The notes under the pieces were generated by a model that had not been told where the DNA came from, did not search any database, and worked only from the letters and a program-made list of their open reading frames with translations. From assembly GCF_004296935.1 (NCBI RefSeq), contig NZ_SCVH01000039.1, positions 1 through 41,495 on the forward strand: a stretch of 41,495 bases of DNA, given 5' to 3'. Both the position numbers and the translations under genes were made by a program. This stretch comes from Reyranella sp. Its GTDB lineage: Bacteria; Pseudomonadota; Alphaproteobacteria; Reyranellales; Reyranellaceae. Each line of letters opens with the position of its first letter. Positions within the stretch are counted from its first letter, which is position 1. This document shows positions 8,598-17,016 of the stretch, piece after piece.

Positions 8598-9692
8598 TCA
8601 CCCTGCTGCATAAAGATGACGGCGCAGGAACCCGGGATCGGGGTCGAAGCCCAGGCCCGGACCGGTCGGCACGTCGAGCGACTTCTGCCAGCGCGTGAGG
8701 CCGATGCCGTAGAGGTCCATCGAATCGTCGGCCTCAACCGTGGCGAAATAGCCCTCCTCCTCCGTGACGGAAAGCATGTGCAGCGAGGCGAGCGCCGCCG
8801 GTCCAACGAAGGGCGTGTGCGGCGCCGCCGTCTTCTTCGCGGCCTCAAGCATGGCGAGCGTGCGCTTTGCCTCGGAGAGGCCGCCCAGCATGCAGACGTC
8901 GGGCTGCAGCACGCCGATCGCCGGGGTCTTGCTGTAGACGGCCATCTGCTCGGCCGAGCCGAAATCGGCGCCCATGCCGATCACGATCCCCGGCAGGGCG
9001 GGACAGTCGAGCAGATCCTCGGGCGGCCAGAAGGGATCCTCGAACCACAGCAGGCCGAGGGCCGCCCAGCGCTTCGCGTCGCGGCTGATCTCGGCCAGGG
9101 TGTGGGCGTTGTTGCTGTCGGCGACATAGGGCGTTGCCGGCGGAATCGCGCGGCGCGCCTCCTCGATCACTTCGAGGCTCGCCTCGTGCACCTTCACGGC
9201 GGCGACGCCCGACGCCAGCGCCTGCTCGACCCGCTGCCGGGCGCGGCCGGCGTGATCGTACTTGTCGAGGCTCGCCATCACCGGCACGCGACTGCGCCGG
9301 GCACCGCCCAGCATCGCCGAGATCGACTGGCCCGACGCCTTGCCGGCGATGTCCCACAGCGCGATGTCGACGGCGGCGAGCGCGTTCAGCACCGTGCCGG
9401 CGCGGCCGAAGCTCGCGAAGCGCTTGCGCGCCGAAAGGTTAAGCGCCTCCTTGCGGTCGACCGGCTGGCCGAGATAGTGCGGCGCGATGGCGTCGCGGAT
9501 GGTGGCGAACAGCGCGTTCTGCATCGGCGGGCGGAGCGACAGGCACTCGCCCCAGCCCACCAGCCCGTCGCGCGTGGTCACGCGGCAGAGGGTGAGGCAC
9601 ATGTCGGCGTTCACCAGCGGCGCCGGCACGCCCACGCTGCGCTTCGGCGGCGGAATCCGGAGCGCGATAGGCTCGATACGGTCGATGATCAT
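8598..9692 (-). CDS. Mandelate racemase/muconate lactonizing (enolase superfamily) enzyme
   Basis: 364 residues, the usual family length. The superfamily enzymes abstract an alpha-proton from a carboxylate using Mg2+. Visible candidates: Lys167 in AVKVHEAS, metal ligands Asp192 (VADSNN), Glu218 (WFEDPFWP) and Asp243 (MGADFGS), and His292 (PHTPFVGPA). Capping-domain start IIDRIEPIALRIP is typical. The ATG at 9692 follows GGAG and lies 17 bp after the acyl-CoA dehydrogenase stop. As the last gene of the catabolic run it probably racemises, dehydrates or cycloisomerises an acid substrate that the residues do not identify. Confidence 0.9.
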   Translation of the reverse strand: MIIDRIEPIALRIPPPKRSVGVPAPLVNADMCLTLCRVTTRDGLVGWGECLSLRPPMQNALFATIRDAIAPHYLGQPVDRKEALNLSARKRFASFGRAGTVLNALAAVDIALWDIAGKASGQSISAMLGGARRSRVPVMASLDKYDHAGRARQRVEQALASGVAAVKVHEASLEVIEEARRAIPPATPYVADSNNAHTLAEISRDAKRWAALGLLWFEDPFWPPEDLLDCPALPGIVIGMGADFGSAEQMAVYSKTPAIGVLQPDVCMLGGLSEAKRTLAMLEAAKKTAAPHTPFVGPAALASLHMLSVTEEEGYFATVEADDSMDLYGIGLTRWQKSLDVPTGPGLGFDPDPGFLRRHLYAAG

Positions 9693-9709
9693 GCGCGGCT
9701 CCGGTCCGG

Positions 9710-10852
9710 TCACGCCTTGAAGCCCAGGTCGCGCGCGATGATGTTCTTCTGCACCTCGCTGGTGCCCTCGCCGATCACGTAGACCAGCGCGTCGCGGTGG
9801 ATGCGGCCCACCGGATACTCGCGCATGATCCCGGCGCCGCCGTGGATGCGGATCGCCTGTTCGCTCACGGCCACCGCGGTCTCGCTGGCGACGAGCTTGA
9901 CGCGCGCCGCCGTCGCCGGGTCGAGCGTGTTCTGGTCGACCCGCCAGGCACCGTAATAGACGAGCCACCGCGCCGCCTCGATCTGGGCCGACATCTCCGC
10001 GAGCTTGTGGCCGATGGCCTGGTAGTCGCCGATGCGCTTGCCGGCGACCAGGCGATCCTGGGCAAAGGCCGTGGCGGCATCGAAGGCCGCTCGCGCCATC
10101 CCCAGCGCATTGGCGGCCACGCCCACCCGGTTCTCGCTGAGAGAGTCGAGGATCACCGGATAGGTGCCCAGGCGCCCGCCGAGGACACAGTCGTCGGGCA
10201 CGAACACATCCTCGATATGGATCAGGCCGGTCTCGGAGGCGCGGATGCCTTCCTTTTTGAGCCTGGAGATCTCCATGCCCTTCGCCGGCAGCTCGACGAT
10301 GAAGAGGCTGATGGCGTCGCCCCGGAGCTCGGGCGAGGTCCGGGCGGCCACGAGCAGAAAGTCGGCAATCGGCGCGTTGGTGATGTAGAGCTTGGCGCCG
10401 CTCAGCCTGAAACCGCCGGCGACGCGGTCGGCGCGGGTCTTGAGGCCGCGGATGTTGGAGCCGCCATCGGGCTCGCTGAGCGCAAAGCCCGCGATCTTTT
10501 TTCCGGCGACGGCGGGCCGGAAGAAGCGCTGGCGCTGGCCCTCGGTGCCGGCCTTCCAGATGGGCCAGATGCCGAGGTGGCTGTGGGCCGACCAGCTCGA
10601 GGCGAAGCCCTGGCTCATGTAGCTCAGCTCCTCGCGGACGATGCAGTCGCTCACCTTGTCGAGCCCGCTGCCGCCGTCGCTTTCGGGATAGCGGACGCCC
10701 AGCAGGCCCAATTCACCCCAGCGCGTAAAAACCTCGCGCGGCAGGGTCTCGTTCTCCTCCGCCGCCACGACGAGCCGTTGATGCTCCGACTGGCAGAGCC
10801 GCCGCACCGTCTCGCGCACCGCGATGTGCTGTTCGGAAAAGGAGAAATCCAT
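9710..10852 (-). CDS. Acyl-CoA dehydrogenase
   Basis: 380 residues with the complete family architecture: helical N-terminus, central beta domain with FALSEPDGGSN and the ITNAPIADFLLV flavin loop, and C-terminal helices with RIHGGAGIMREYP and YVIGEGTSEVQ. The Glu of GEGTSE is the position of the catalytic base in medium-chain type enzymes. FAD-dependent, alpha-beta oxidation of an acyl-CoA with electrons passed to ETF. Substrate not readable. It lies between the Bug binding protein and the enolase-superfamily gene. The leader before the ATG is GC-rich with only a weak AGGG ribosome site. Confidence 0.93.
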   Translation of the reverse strand: MDFSFSEQHIAVRETVRRLCQSEHQRLVVAAEENETLPREVFTRWGELGLLGVRYPESDGGSGLDKVSDCIVREELSYMSQGFASSWSAHSHLGIWPIWKAGTEGQRQRFFRPAVAGKKIAGFALSEPDGGSNIRGLKTRADRVAGGFRLSGAKLYITNAPIADFLLVAARTSPELRGDAISLFIVELPAKGMEISRLKKEGIRASETGLIHIEDVFVPDDCVLGGRLGTYPVILDSLSENRVGVAANALGMARAAFDAATAFAQDRLVAGKRIGDYQAIGHKLAEMSAQIEAARWLVYYGAWRVDQNTLDPATAARVKLVASETAVAVSEQAIRIHGGAGIMREYPVGRIHRDALVYVIGEGTSEVQKNIIARDLGFKA

Positions 10853-10870
10853 GGGGTGCGATACCCTATT

Positions 10871-10897
10871 CTTCGACGCTCTCGGACATTGCTGCGC
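10871..10897. repeat. 27-bp dispersed repeat, copy 1, with extended palindrome
   Basis: The 27 bases are repeated with one mismatch at 11971-11997, exactly 1100 bp away. Here the second half opens a perfect palindrome, GGACATTGC-TGC-GCAATGTCC (10884-10904). Both copies sit in gaps between same-strand genes, a REP-like placement. Confidence 0.7.
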
Positions 10898-10915
10898 AAT
10901 GTCCTGTCGCTCAGG

Positions 10916-10936
10916 GGGCCGAGCTCCGCTCGGCCC
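10916..10936 (-). terminator. Strong hairpin directly after the Bug gene stop
   Basis: GGGCCGAGC-TCC-GCTCGGCCC, a perfect 9-bp stem abutting the stop codon at 10937-10939. No T-run follows on the minus strand, so it may instead act as an mRNA-stabilising 3' hairpin within the transcript. Confidence 0.5.
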
Positions 10937-11911
10937 TCACTCCAGCTTGAGGTTGAGGTCCTTCACCATCGTCGTCCAGACTTTCAGCTGGTCCTTCTGA
11001 TAGTCGACGGCCTGCTGGCGGGTCGAGGGCGTGGGCACGATTCCGCTTTGCAGGAGCTTGGTCTTCACCGCCTCCGACTCGAGAACCTTCACCACTTCCC
11101 TGTTGAGACGGTCGAGGATCGCGTCGGGCGTTCCGGCGGGGGCGACCAGGGCCCACCAGCCGTCCATCACGGGCGGCGTCGCGAGGCCGCTTTCGGCGAA
11201 GGTCGGCACCTCGGGCAGCAGCACGTAGCGCTTTGCCGCCGGCACGCCCACCGGGCGCACCTTGCCGGCGCGGATCATGGCGAGCGAGGCCGGCACATCC
11301 GCCACCATGATCTGCACGTGCCCGCTCAGCAGGTCGGCAAGGCCGGGGGGCACCGACTTGTAGGGAACGTGGGTCACGTCGAGCTTGTGCTCGTTCTTGA
11401 AATGGCCGCCGTAGGCGATGCCGCCGGTGTTGCCGCTGGCGTAGTTGAACTTGCCGGGATTGGCCTTGACCAGCGCCACCAGCTCGCCCGCCGTTTTCGC
11501 CGCGACGTCGACGTTGACGAGCAGGACGTAATTCACCGACGCGACCATCGAGATGTAGGCGAGGTCCTTGGTGGGATCGTAGCGCACGCCGGTGGTGAGG
11601 CCGCCCGGGCTGGCGGCGAGGCCGGAATTCGTCAGGAGGCCGAGCGTGTAGCCGTCCGGGGGCGACTGCACGACGAGCTCGGTGCCGAGCGTCGTGTTGT
11701 TGCCGGGCTTGTTCTCGATGACGATCGGCTGGCCCAGCGCCTGGGTCAGGGGCTCGGCGATGATGCGGGCGAGGATGTCGCTGCCGGAACCGGGACCGAA
11801 GGGAACGATCAGCCTGATCGGCTTGCTGGGATGGGGCTGCGCCGAGGCGGCGCCGGCACAGGCGAGACCCGCCGCGGCCGCGAGTGCGGCGAGCCAGTGG
11901 ACGAACTTCAT
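10937..11911 (-). CDS. Bug-family (TctC-like) periplasmic solute-binding protein
   Basis: 324 residues. Sec signal peptide MKFVHWLAALAAAAGLACAGAASAQ, then the family's opening PSKPIRLIVPFGPGSGSD, the ENKPGNNTTLG loop and the late YVLLPEVPTFAESG motif. Bug proteins bind carboxylates and other small solutes in the periplasm and classically feed tripartite tricarboxylate transporters, but no TctA or TctB gene is present here. The ATG at 11911 has AAGGAAAC upstream. It sits between an MFS transporter and an acyl-CoA dehydrogenase, suggesting uptake or sensing of the substrate of this cluster. Confidence 0.92.
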   Translation of the reverse strand: MKFVHWLAALAAAAGLACAGAASAQPHPSKPIRLIVPFGPGSGSDILARIIAEPLTQALGQPIVIENKPGNNTTLGTELVVQSPPDGYTLGLLTNSGLAASPGGLTTGVRYDPTKDLAYISMVASVNYVLLVNVDVAAKTAGELVALVKANPGKFNYASGNTGGIAYGGHFKNEHKLDVTHVPYKSVPPGLADLLSGHVQIMVADVPASLAMIRAGKVRPVGVPAAKRYVLLPEVPTFAESGLATPPVMDGWWALVAPAGTPDAILDRLNREVVKVLESEAVKTKLLQSGIVPTPSTRQQAVDYQKDQLKVWTTMVKDLNLKLE

Positions 11912-11970
11912 TTTGTTTCCTTCCCGTACTGACGCTTTTCTTGTTTTGAAACGAACGCTCAACCCACAGC

Positions 11971-11997
11971 CTTCGACGCTCCCGGACATTGCTGCGC
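11971..11997. repeat. 27-bp dispersed repeat, copy 2
   Basis: Differs from 10871-10897 by one base. It lies just downstream of the MFS gene, next to an 8-bp hairpin that overlaps the MFS stop (12001-12020, GCGGCTTG-TAAT-CAAGCCGC). The palindromic extension seen in copy 1 is absent. Confidence 0.7.
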
Positions 11998-12011
11998 TTG
12001 GCGGCTTGTAA

Positions 12012-13235
12012 TCAAGCCGCGGCCTGACGCTCATAGGGCCGGGCGAAGCCCGGCCGCGAGGGACCGCCGAAAACGATCTGGACGAGGCCGGCCACGATGC
12101 CCAGCGCCACGCCGAACCGCCAGGCGAGGTCGTAGTTGCCGAACATGTCGAACATCAGGCCGCCGCCCCAGGCGCCGACGACCGAGCCCATCTGGTGGAT
12201 GACGAACGACACGCCGAGCAGCGTCGCCATGTTGCGCGTGCCGAACAGGTCGGCGACATAGCCCGACACCAGCGGAATGACGCCCAGCCACATCATGCCC
12301 ATGGCCGCGGCGAAGAGGATCGTCGTCACGGGCGTCGGCGGAAACAGGAAATAGACCATCAGCACGCCGGAGCGGGCGAGATAGGTGAGGCCCAGCAGGA
12401 CGTTCTTGAGATAGCGCTGGCCGAGCCAGCCGGCCAGCAGGCAGCCGGCGATGTTGATGCCGCCGATGATGCTGAGCGCCGTGGCGCCGAGCATCGGGTC
12501 CTGGCCGCACAGCGCGAGATAATTCGGCAGGTGCGTGTTGATGAAGATGAGCTGCAGCCCGCAGACGAAATGCGTGGCGCAGAGCACGACGAAGCGGCGG
12601 TTGCCGAGCGCCTCGCCGATCGCGGCGGCCGCCGAGGCGCGCTGGAGCGACGGCTGCGGCAGGCGGTCGACCCGGCCGGTGATCATCGCCGCCGGCACGA
12701 TCGCCAGCGCCAGGATCACGAACAGCGCCGCGCCCCAGCGCCAGTCCCAGACGCCCAGCAGCGCCTGCAGGCCGGGCGCGATCACCAGCGTGCCGACCGA
12801 GGAGAAGGCGCCGACGATGCCCAGGATCACGCTCCGCCGCTCGGGCGAGGCGGCCCGCGCCGCCGCCGTCATCGCCAGCGACGATCCGGTGCAGGCGATG
12901 CCGATGCCGATCAGGGCCTGCGCCAGCAGGAAAGTCGACGTGCCGGTGGCGGCCGTCATGACGGCCATGGCGGCGACATAGGCGATCGCGCCCAGCACCA
13001 TCACCGGGCGCAAGCCCCAGCGATCGGCCATCGCCCCCAGCGGCGCCTGCGCCAGGCCCCAGACGATGTTCTGGACGGCGATCGCGAAGGTGAAATCCGA
13101 CGCCGACATGGAAAGCGCCTCAGTCATCGGCGGCAGGAACAGCCCCAGGCACTGACGCATGCCCATGGCGAGGCTCATCATCACCGAGGCGGCGATCAGG
13201 ATGTGCAGGGTGTTCGCCCGCATCGCAGCGTTCAT
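12012..13235 (-). CDS. Major facilitator superfamily transporter
   Basis: 407 residues with about twelve hydrophobic segments. It has the MFS loop-2/3 signature in the form GAMADRWGLRPVMVLGA and the repeat-side region SGYVADLFGTRNMATLLG. The general look is that of the oxalate/formate and monocarboxylate-type branch. It is likely to import an organic acid used by the flanking dehydratase, acyl-CoA dehydrogenases and enolase-superfamily enzyme (inference from context). The N-terminus offers two Met codons (1 and 5); the first is taken, with GAGGA upstream. Confidence 0.88.
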   Translation of the reverse strand: MNAAMRANTLHILIAASVMMSLAMGMRQCLGLFLPPMTEALSMSASDFTFAIAVQNIVWGLAQAPLGAMADRWGLRPVMVLGAIAYVAAMAVMTAATGTSTFLLAQALIGIGIACTGSSLAMTAAARAASPERRSVILGIVGAFSSVGTLVIAPGLQALLGVWDWRWGAALFVILALAIVPAAMITGRVDRLPQPSLQRASAAAAIGEALGNRRFVVLCATHFVCGLQLIFINTHLPNYLALCGQDPMLGATALSIIGGINIAGCLLAGWLGQRYLKNVLLGLTYLARSGVLMVYFLFPPTPVTTILFAAAMGMMWLGVIPLVSGYVADLFGTRNMATLLGVSFVIHQMGSVVGAWGGGLMFDMFGNYDLAWRFGVALGIVAGLVQIVFGGPSRPGFARPYERQAAA

Positions 13236-13363
13236 TGTTGGCGCGTTTCCTCTTTGCGCCAGCCTGCCCGGATTGGCGCCGGGGTCAAGAACCGCCCGCC
13301 GGCGCTATCGCCTAGCAAATGCGATCAACAGCTTTCCCCTAGAGTCTTTCCGGCTGGACGGAC

Positions 13364-13447
13364 TCATCGCTGGGAGCGCGCCACTCCAGTGGCGCTCATA
13401 TTCATTGAATTCCGAGCGCCACTGGAGTGGCGCGCTCCCAGCAATGA
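13364..13447. repeat. Large inverted repeat with self-palindromic arms (REP/BIME-like)
   Basis: Two 29-base arms (13369-13397 and 13414-13442) are perfect reverse complements, extending to 34 bases with one mismatch, around a 16-base AT-rich centre. Each arm contains its own hairpin, GCGCCACT-CC-AGTGGCGC. It lies between the second acyl-CoA dehydrogenase and the MFS gene. This nested arrangement resembles paired REP elements rather than a plain terminator; there is no T-run. Confidence 0.85.
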
Positions 13448-13488
13448 AACCTGCAGGGTGAGGTGAGTTTGTGTCAGTCGGAAAGACG

Positions 13489-14658
13489 CTAATGCGTCTT
13501 CGCAGCGTCGCGCTTGATCTTCTTCGCCAGCGACCATTTGTGGACCTCGGTCGGCCCGTCGTAGATGCGGAAGGCCCTGACCTCCCTGAAGACCTGCTCG
13601 ACGATCGTGTCGGTGGAGACGCCGGTGCCGCCCATCACCTGGACGCAGCGATCGGCGACGCGATAGAGCGCCTCCGACACGGCGACCTTGGCCATCGAAC
13701 TCTCGGTCGTCCCGAGCACGCCGGTGTCGAGGACGTCGGCGCACCAGTCGATCATCAGTTCGGCCTGCTTGAGGTCGATCAGGTTGTCGGCCAGCATGAA
13801 GCCCACGCCCTCATGATCGATCAGCGGCTTGCCGAAGGCCTGGCGTTTGACCGCATAGGCCGTGGCGATTTCGTTGGCCCGGCTGGCGGCGCCGAACCAG
13901 CGCATGCAATGCGACAGGCGGGCCGGGCTGAGGCGCACCTGGGCGTAGTTGAAGCCCTTGCCATCCTCGCCCAGCATCTGGTCGGCCGGCACGCGGAGAT
14001 TGTCGATCGTCACCATGGCGTGGCCGCCCGGCATCGAACTGTCGATGGTATCGATAACGCGGTCGATGCGGATGGCAGGATCGGGCAGGTCGACCACGAA
14101 CATGCAGGCGCCGGCGGCGGATTTCGCCATGACGATGCCGACCTTGGCGCCCCTCGCGCCGGTGATGAAGGTCTTGCGGCCGTTGATCACCCAGTGGTTG
14201 CCGTCCTGCACCGCGGTGGTCTGCATCATCGACGGGTCGGAACCCGCGCCGCCCTCTCCGGCCGGTTCGGTCATGAAGAACGCCGAACGTGCGCGCCCCT
14301 CGACCATCGGCTTCAGGAAGCGCTCCTTCATCTCCGGGCTGCCCACCTTGCCCAGCAGGTACATGTTGCCTTCGTCGGGCGCCATCGTGTTCACGGCCAC
14401 CGGACCCAGGGGCGACAGGCCGGACGCCTTCAGGACGGTCGCGGTCTCGCGTTGGCTGAGATGGCTGCCGTTGCTGAGAATGTGCGGCGTCAGCACGCCC
14501 GCGGCGCGCGCCTTGGCCCGCAGTTCGGCGACCAGCTCATCGGTCGGGCCGTGGTCGCCGCATCGGGGATCGTGCTCGTAGGGCACCACGACGTCGCGCA
14601 CGAATGCCTCCACGCGCGCGGCGATCTCGGCGGCTTTCGCGGCACCCACTCCACTCAT
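13489..14658 (-). CDS. Acyl-CoA dehydrogenase, ACAD10/11-like branch
   Basis: 389 residues. MTEPAGEGGAGSDPSMMQT and the WVINGRKTFITGA loop form the flavin-site region; the C-terminus has RVADRCVQVMGGTGVS and YDGPTEVHKWSLAKK. In place of the GEGTSE Glu found in the other dehydrogenase of this cluster there is Asp in YDGPTEVH, as is usual in the ACAD10/11-type branch. The start at 14658 has AAGGG upstream and lies 35 bp after the dehydratase stop. Substrate unknown; probably a branched or hydroxylated acyl-CoA (inference). Confidence 0.92.
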   Translation of the reverse strand: MSGVGAAKAAEIAARVEAFVRDVVVPYEHDPRCGDHGPTDELVAELRAKARAAGVLTPHILSNGSHLSQRETATVLKASGLSPLGPVAVNTMAPDEGNMYLLGKVGSPEMKERFLKPMVEGRARSAFFMTEPAGEGGAGSDPSMMQTTAVQDGNHWVINGRKTFITGARGAKVGIVMAKSAAGACMFVVDLPDPAIRIDRVIDTIDSSMPGGHAMVTIDNLRVPADQMLGEDGKGFNYAQVRLSPARLSHCMRWFGAASRANEIATAYAVKRQAFGKPLIDHEGVGFMLADNLIDLKQAELMIDWCADVLDTGVLGTTESSMAKVAVSEALYRVADRCVQVMGGTGVSTDTIVEQVFREVRAFRIYDGPTEVHKWSLAKKIKRDAAKTH

Positions 14659-14693
14659 CTGATCACCCTTTGCAGTCTCAGAACGACGGAATC

Positions 14694-16559
14694 TCAGAAC
14701 GATTTGTTCGTCTTGGGCCGGTGCCTGTTCTGGACCTTGAAGCCGGAGCGCTCCGCTCGCCGCGGGTCGCGGACCCAGACTTCGCGGTTCGGGTGCAGGC
14801 CGCCGCCGCGCGTGGCGGGCACGGCGGTCGCGCGGGCGCGATGCAGCAGGCGCGTGTCGGCCGCGCCGCAGTTGGGATGGAGGCCGCCGTTGGCGGCGAC
14901 CGCCTTGTCCCAGGCCGCCTTGCGTTTGGCCAAGGTCGCGGCATCGTCGAGCGCGGGACAGTTGAGCTCGCTCTTGTTGAGGTCGACCACGATCTCGTCG
15001 CCGTCCTCGACGAAGGCGATGGGGCCGCCCAGCGCCGCCTCGGGGCCGACGTGGCCGATGACGAGGCCGACCGAGCCGCCGGAGAAGCGGGCATCTGTCA
15101 TCAGGCCGATCACGATGTTGCGCTCGCGGCAGAGGGTGGTGATGCGCGAGGTCGGATCGAGCATCTCGGGCATGCCGGGCGCGCCGCTCGGGCCCTCGTA
15201 GCGCACGATCACCATGTCGTGGTTCTGGAAGGAGTCCGGTGCCTTGTCGAGCGCCTCGAGCAGGCGGCGCTCGCCCTCGAAGACGCGCGCCCGGCCGCGG
15301 AAGGTGTTGTCCTCCAGCCCGCCCTCGACGCCGGCGAGCTTCAGGATGGCCGAGAAATCCGGCGAGAGGTTGCCGCCCAGCACGCGCAGGCCCCCGGTCG
15401 GCTTATAAGGCTTGTCGACCGAGTAGACGACCTTGCCGTCGGCGCGCCTGGCGCCGAGGCGATCGATCTGGGCGGCCAGCGTCTCGCCGGTGCAGGTCAT
15501 GACATCGCCGTTCAGCAGACCGGCGTCGAGCAGCTCGCGCGCGATCACCTGCACGCCGCCCACGTTGTCGATGTCGACCATCGAATACTTGCCGTAGGGC
15601 CGGGCATCGGTGAGCACGGGCACGACATGCTGCGAGAGGTGGTTGAACTCCTCGGGCGTGATGATGTCCTTCCAGAAATCGGCGTAGCCGGCGGCGCGCG
15701 CGATCTCCGGCGCATGGAGCGTGACGTTGGTCGAACCGCCGATCGCCATAGCGACGATCACGGCGTTGCGGATCGAATCGCGGACCACGATGTCGCGTGG
15801 CTTCAGGTCCTTGTCGATCATGTCGGCGAGGTAGGCCACCAGCTCGTCGGCGAATTCATGGGTGCGGCGCGGATCGTCGGACGGCGGCGCCACCATGTGC
15901 AGCGGCTCCATGCCGACGACGCCGATGAAGGTCTGCATGGTGTTGTAGGTGAACATGCCGCCGCAGCTGCCGATGCCGGGGCAGGCGTGGAGCGCGATGT
16001 GCTGGCGGAACGCCGCGTCGGGGTTGCCGGCGACCTGATACGCCGTGACGAGGTCGATGGCCTCGCCGGTCTTGGGATCGTGGCCCGGATGGATCGGGCC
16101 GTCCGACATGATGATGGCGGGCCGGTTGTGCTCGAGCAGCGCCGCCAGCGTGCCGACCGGCGGCTTGTCGCAGGCCACGACGGCGATGGTGCCGGCAAGC
16201 CCGGTGGCGCTCAGATGCTCGCACAGCGCATCGTTGGTCACCTCGCGGCCGATCAGCGAGTAGCGCATCTCGCGCGTGCCGTTGCGCATGCCGTCGGAGG
16301 TGGCGATGGTGAACTCGGGCTGGACCAGGCGCAGCTTGAGCTGGCCCTGGCCCGCGCCGACCCGCGCCTTCAGCCGCTCGTGGATGGCGTCGACCTTGGC
16401 CAGGACGCCGAGATAGCACTGGCTGTCGCCCTTGGTGCCGACGACGCCGACCGACGGTTCGTGGATCAGGTCCGGGTCGGTCCCGAGCGCCCGCGCGATG
16501 CCGATCGTCTGGGTGGAGCGGCCGGGATGGCGGTCGATGAGGAGGTCGGTCGGTTTCAT
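14694..16559 (-). CDS. IlvD/Edd-family dehydratase
   Basis: 621 residues, typical for dihydroxy-acid and sugar-acid dehydratases, which dehydrate a 2,3-dihydroxy acid to a 2-keto acid with an Fe-S cluster and Mg2+. Cluster cysteines are recognisable: Cys48 (GDSQC), Cys130 (ACDKPP) and Cys199 (GSCGGMFTYNTM). The C-terminal LMTDARFSGGSVG and GPIAFVEDGDEI motifs are present. The N-terminal SSWNE-type motif of biosynthetic IlvD is replaced by GVVGTKGDSQC, and it heads a catabolic cluster, so a sugar-acid or other hydroxy-acid substrate is more likely than valine biosynthesis (inference). Confidence 0.9.
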   Translation of the reverse strand: MKPTDLLIDRHPGRSTQTIGIARALGTDPDLIHEPSVGVVGTKGDSQCYLGVLAKVDAIHERLKARVGAGQGQLKLRLVQPEFTIATSDGMRNGTREMRYSLIGREVTNDALCEHLSATGLAGTIAVVACDKPPVGTLAALLEHNRPAIIMSDGPIHPGHDPKTGEAIDLVTAYQVAGNPDAAFRQHIALHACPGIGSCGGMFTYNTMQTFIGVVGMEPLHMVAPPSDDPRRTHEFADELVAYLADMIDKDLKPRDIVVRDSIRNAVIVAMAIGGSTNVTLHAPEIARAAGYADFWKDIITPEEFNHLSQHVVPVLTDARPYGKYSMVDIDNVGGVQVIARELLDAGLLNGDVMTCTGETLAAQIDRLGARRADGKVVYSVDKPYKPTGGLRVLGGNLSPDFSAILKLAGVEGGLEDNTFRGRARVFEGERRLLEALDKAPDSFQNHDMVIVRYEGPSGAPGMPEMLDPTSRITTLCRERNIVIGLMTDARFSGGSVGLVIGHVGPEAALGGPIAFVEDGDEIVVDLNKSELNCPALDDAATLAKRKAAWDKAVAANGGLHPNCGAADTRLLHRARATAVPATRGGGLHPNREVWVRDPRRAERSGFKVQNRHRPKTNKSF

Positions 16560-16698
16560 TGCGCAGGCCCTTGGAAAAGAGATCGCTCAGTCAGGGCGCG
16601 GAAGATGCGCCAGACCGAGGGGCCGTGGCAAGATTCGACGGACGGGCGGGTTTCGCGGCGGGCGAGCCTGGGCCGACGAAGCCGCCGGGGCGCCACGC

Positions 16699-16818
16699 CT
16701 ATTTCAGCGCGACCAGCTCCAGCGCCGGTCCGCCGAGCACGGCGACCGCACCGACAATCGCAACGCCCCCCAAGGCGACGGCGATCATACGCAACCAGGA
16801 CATCAGCTCTTGTCGCAT
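16699..16818 (-). CDS. 39-residue single-span membrane peptide
   Basis: The sequence starts MRQELMSWLRMIAVALGG and ends GPALELVALK. A central hydrophobic stretch of about 22 residues would cross the membrane once, with a basic N-terminal segment. The ATG is preceded by an optimal AGGAGGA at the right spacing, which is the main reason to accept so short a gene. It stands alone upstream of the IlvD-like gene on the same strand. No known family recognised. Confidence 0.6.
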   Translation of the reverse strand: MRQELMSWLRMIAVALGGVAIVGAVAVLGGPALELVALK

Positions 16819-16946
16819 CGTGTCCTCCTGCAGTCATTGGCCGAAATCATCGGCTTCGAAGGCCGGCGTCGCGAACGCAAACGCTGGCATGCACGGCCGG
16901 CCGAGTCACGGGGGACTTTGGCCGGCGCGGTGGATGACAGACCGGT

Positions 16947-16980
16947 AACGCCGGCAACCCGAGGGGGTTGCCGGCGTTTT
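16947..16980 (+). terminator. Intrinsic terminator with no plus-strand gene before it
   Basis: A perfect 14-bp stem (16947-16960 with 16965-16978), loop GAGG, ending in TTTT. On the minus strand the stem is not followed by T. No plus-strand protein gene ends upstream, so it may end a small RNA or act in the leader of the lipoprotein gene at 17017. Confidence 0.7.
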
Positions 16981-17016
16981 CCGTACATCGCGACGGAAAC
17001 GGAAGGATCAGACAGG

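Noticed and set aside
9797-11932. Plus-strand frame of 711 codons across the acyl-CoA dehydrogenase and Bug genes
   Set aside because: Both minus-strand genes have full family motifs; the plus frame is antisense and spans two genes and their gap.
13364-13447. Insertion sequence ends
   Set aside because: The inverted repeat encloses only 16 bp and no transposase is present nearby.
14604-16937. Plus-strand frame of 777 codons opposite the IlvD-like gene
   Set aside because: Antisense shadow with low-complexity Asp/His/Arg composition.
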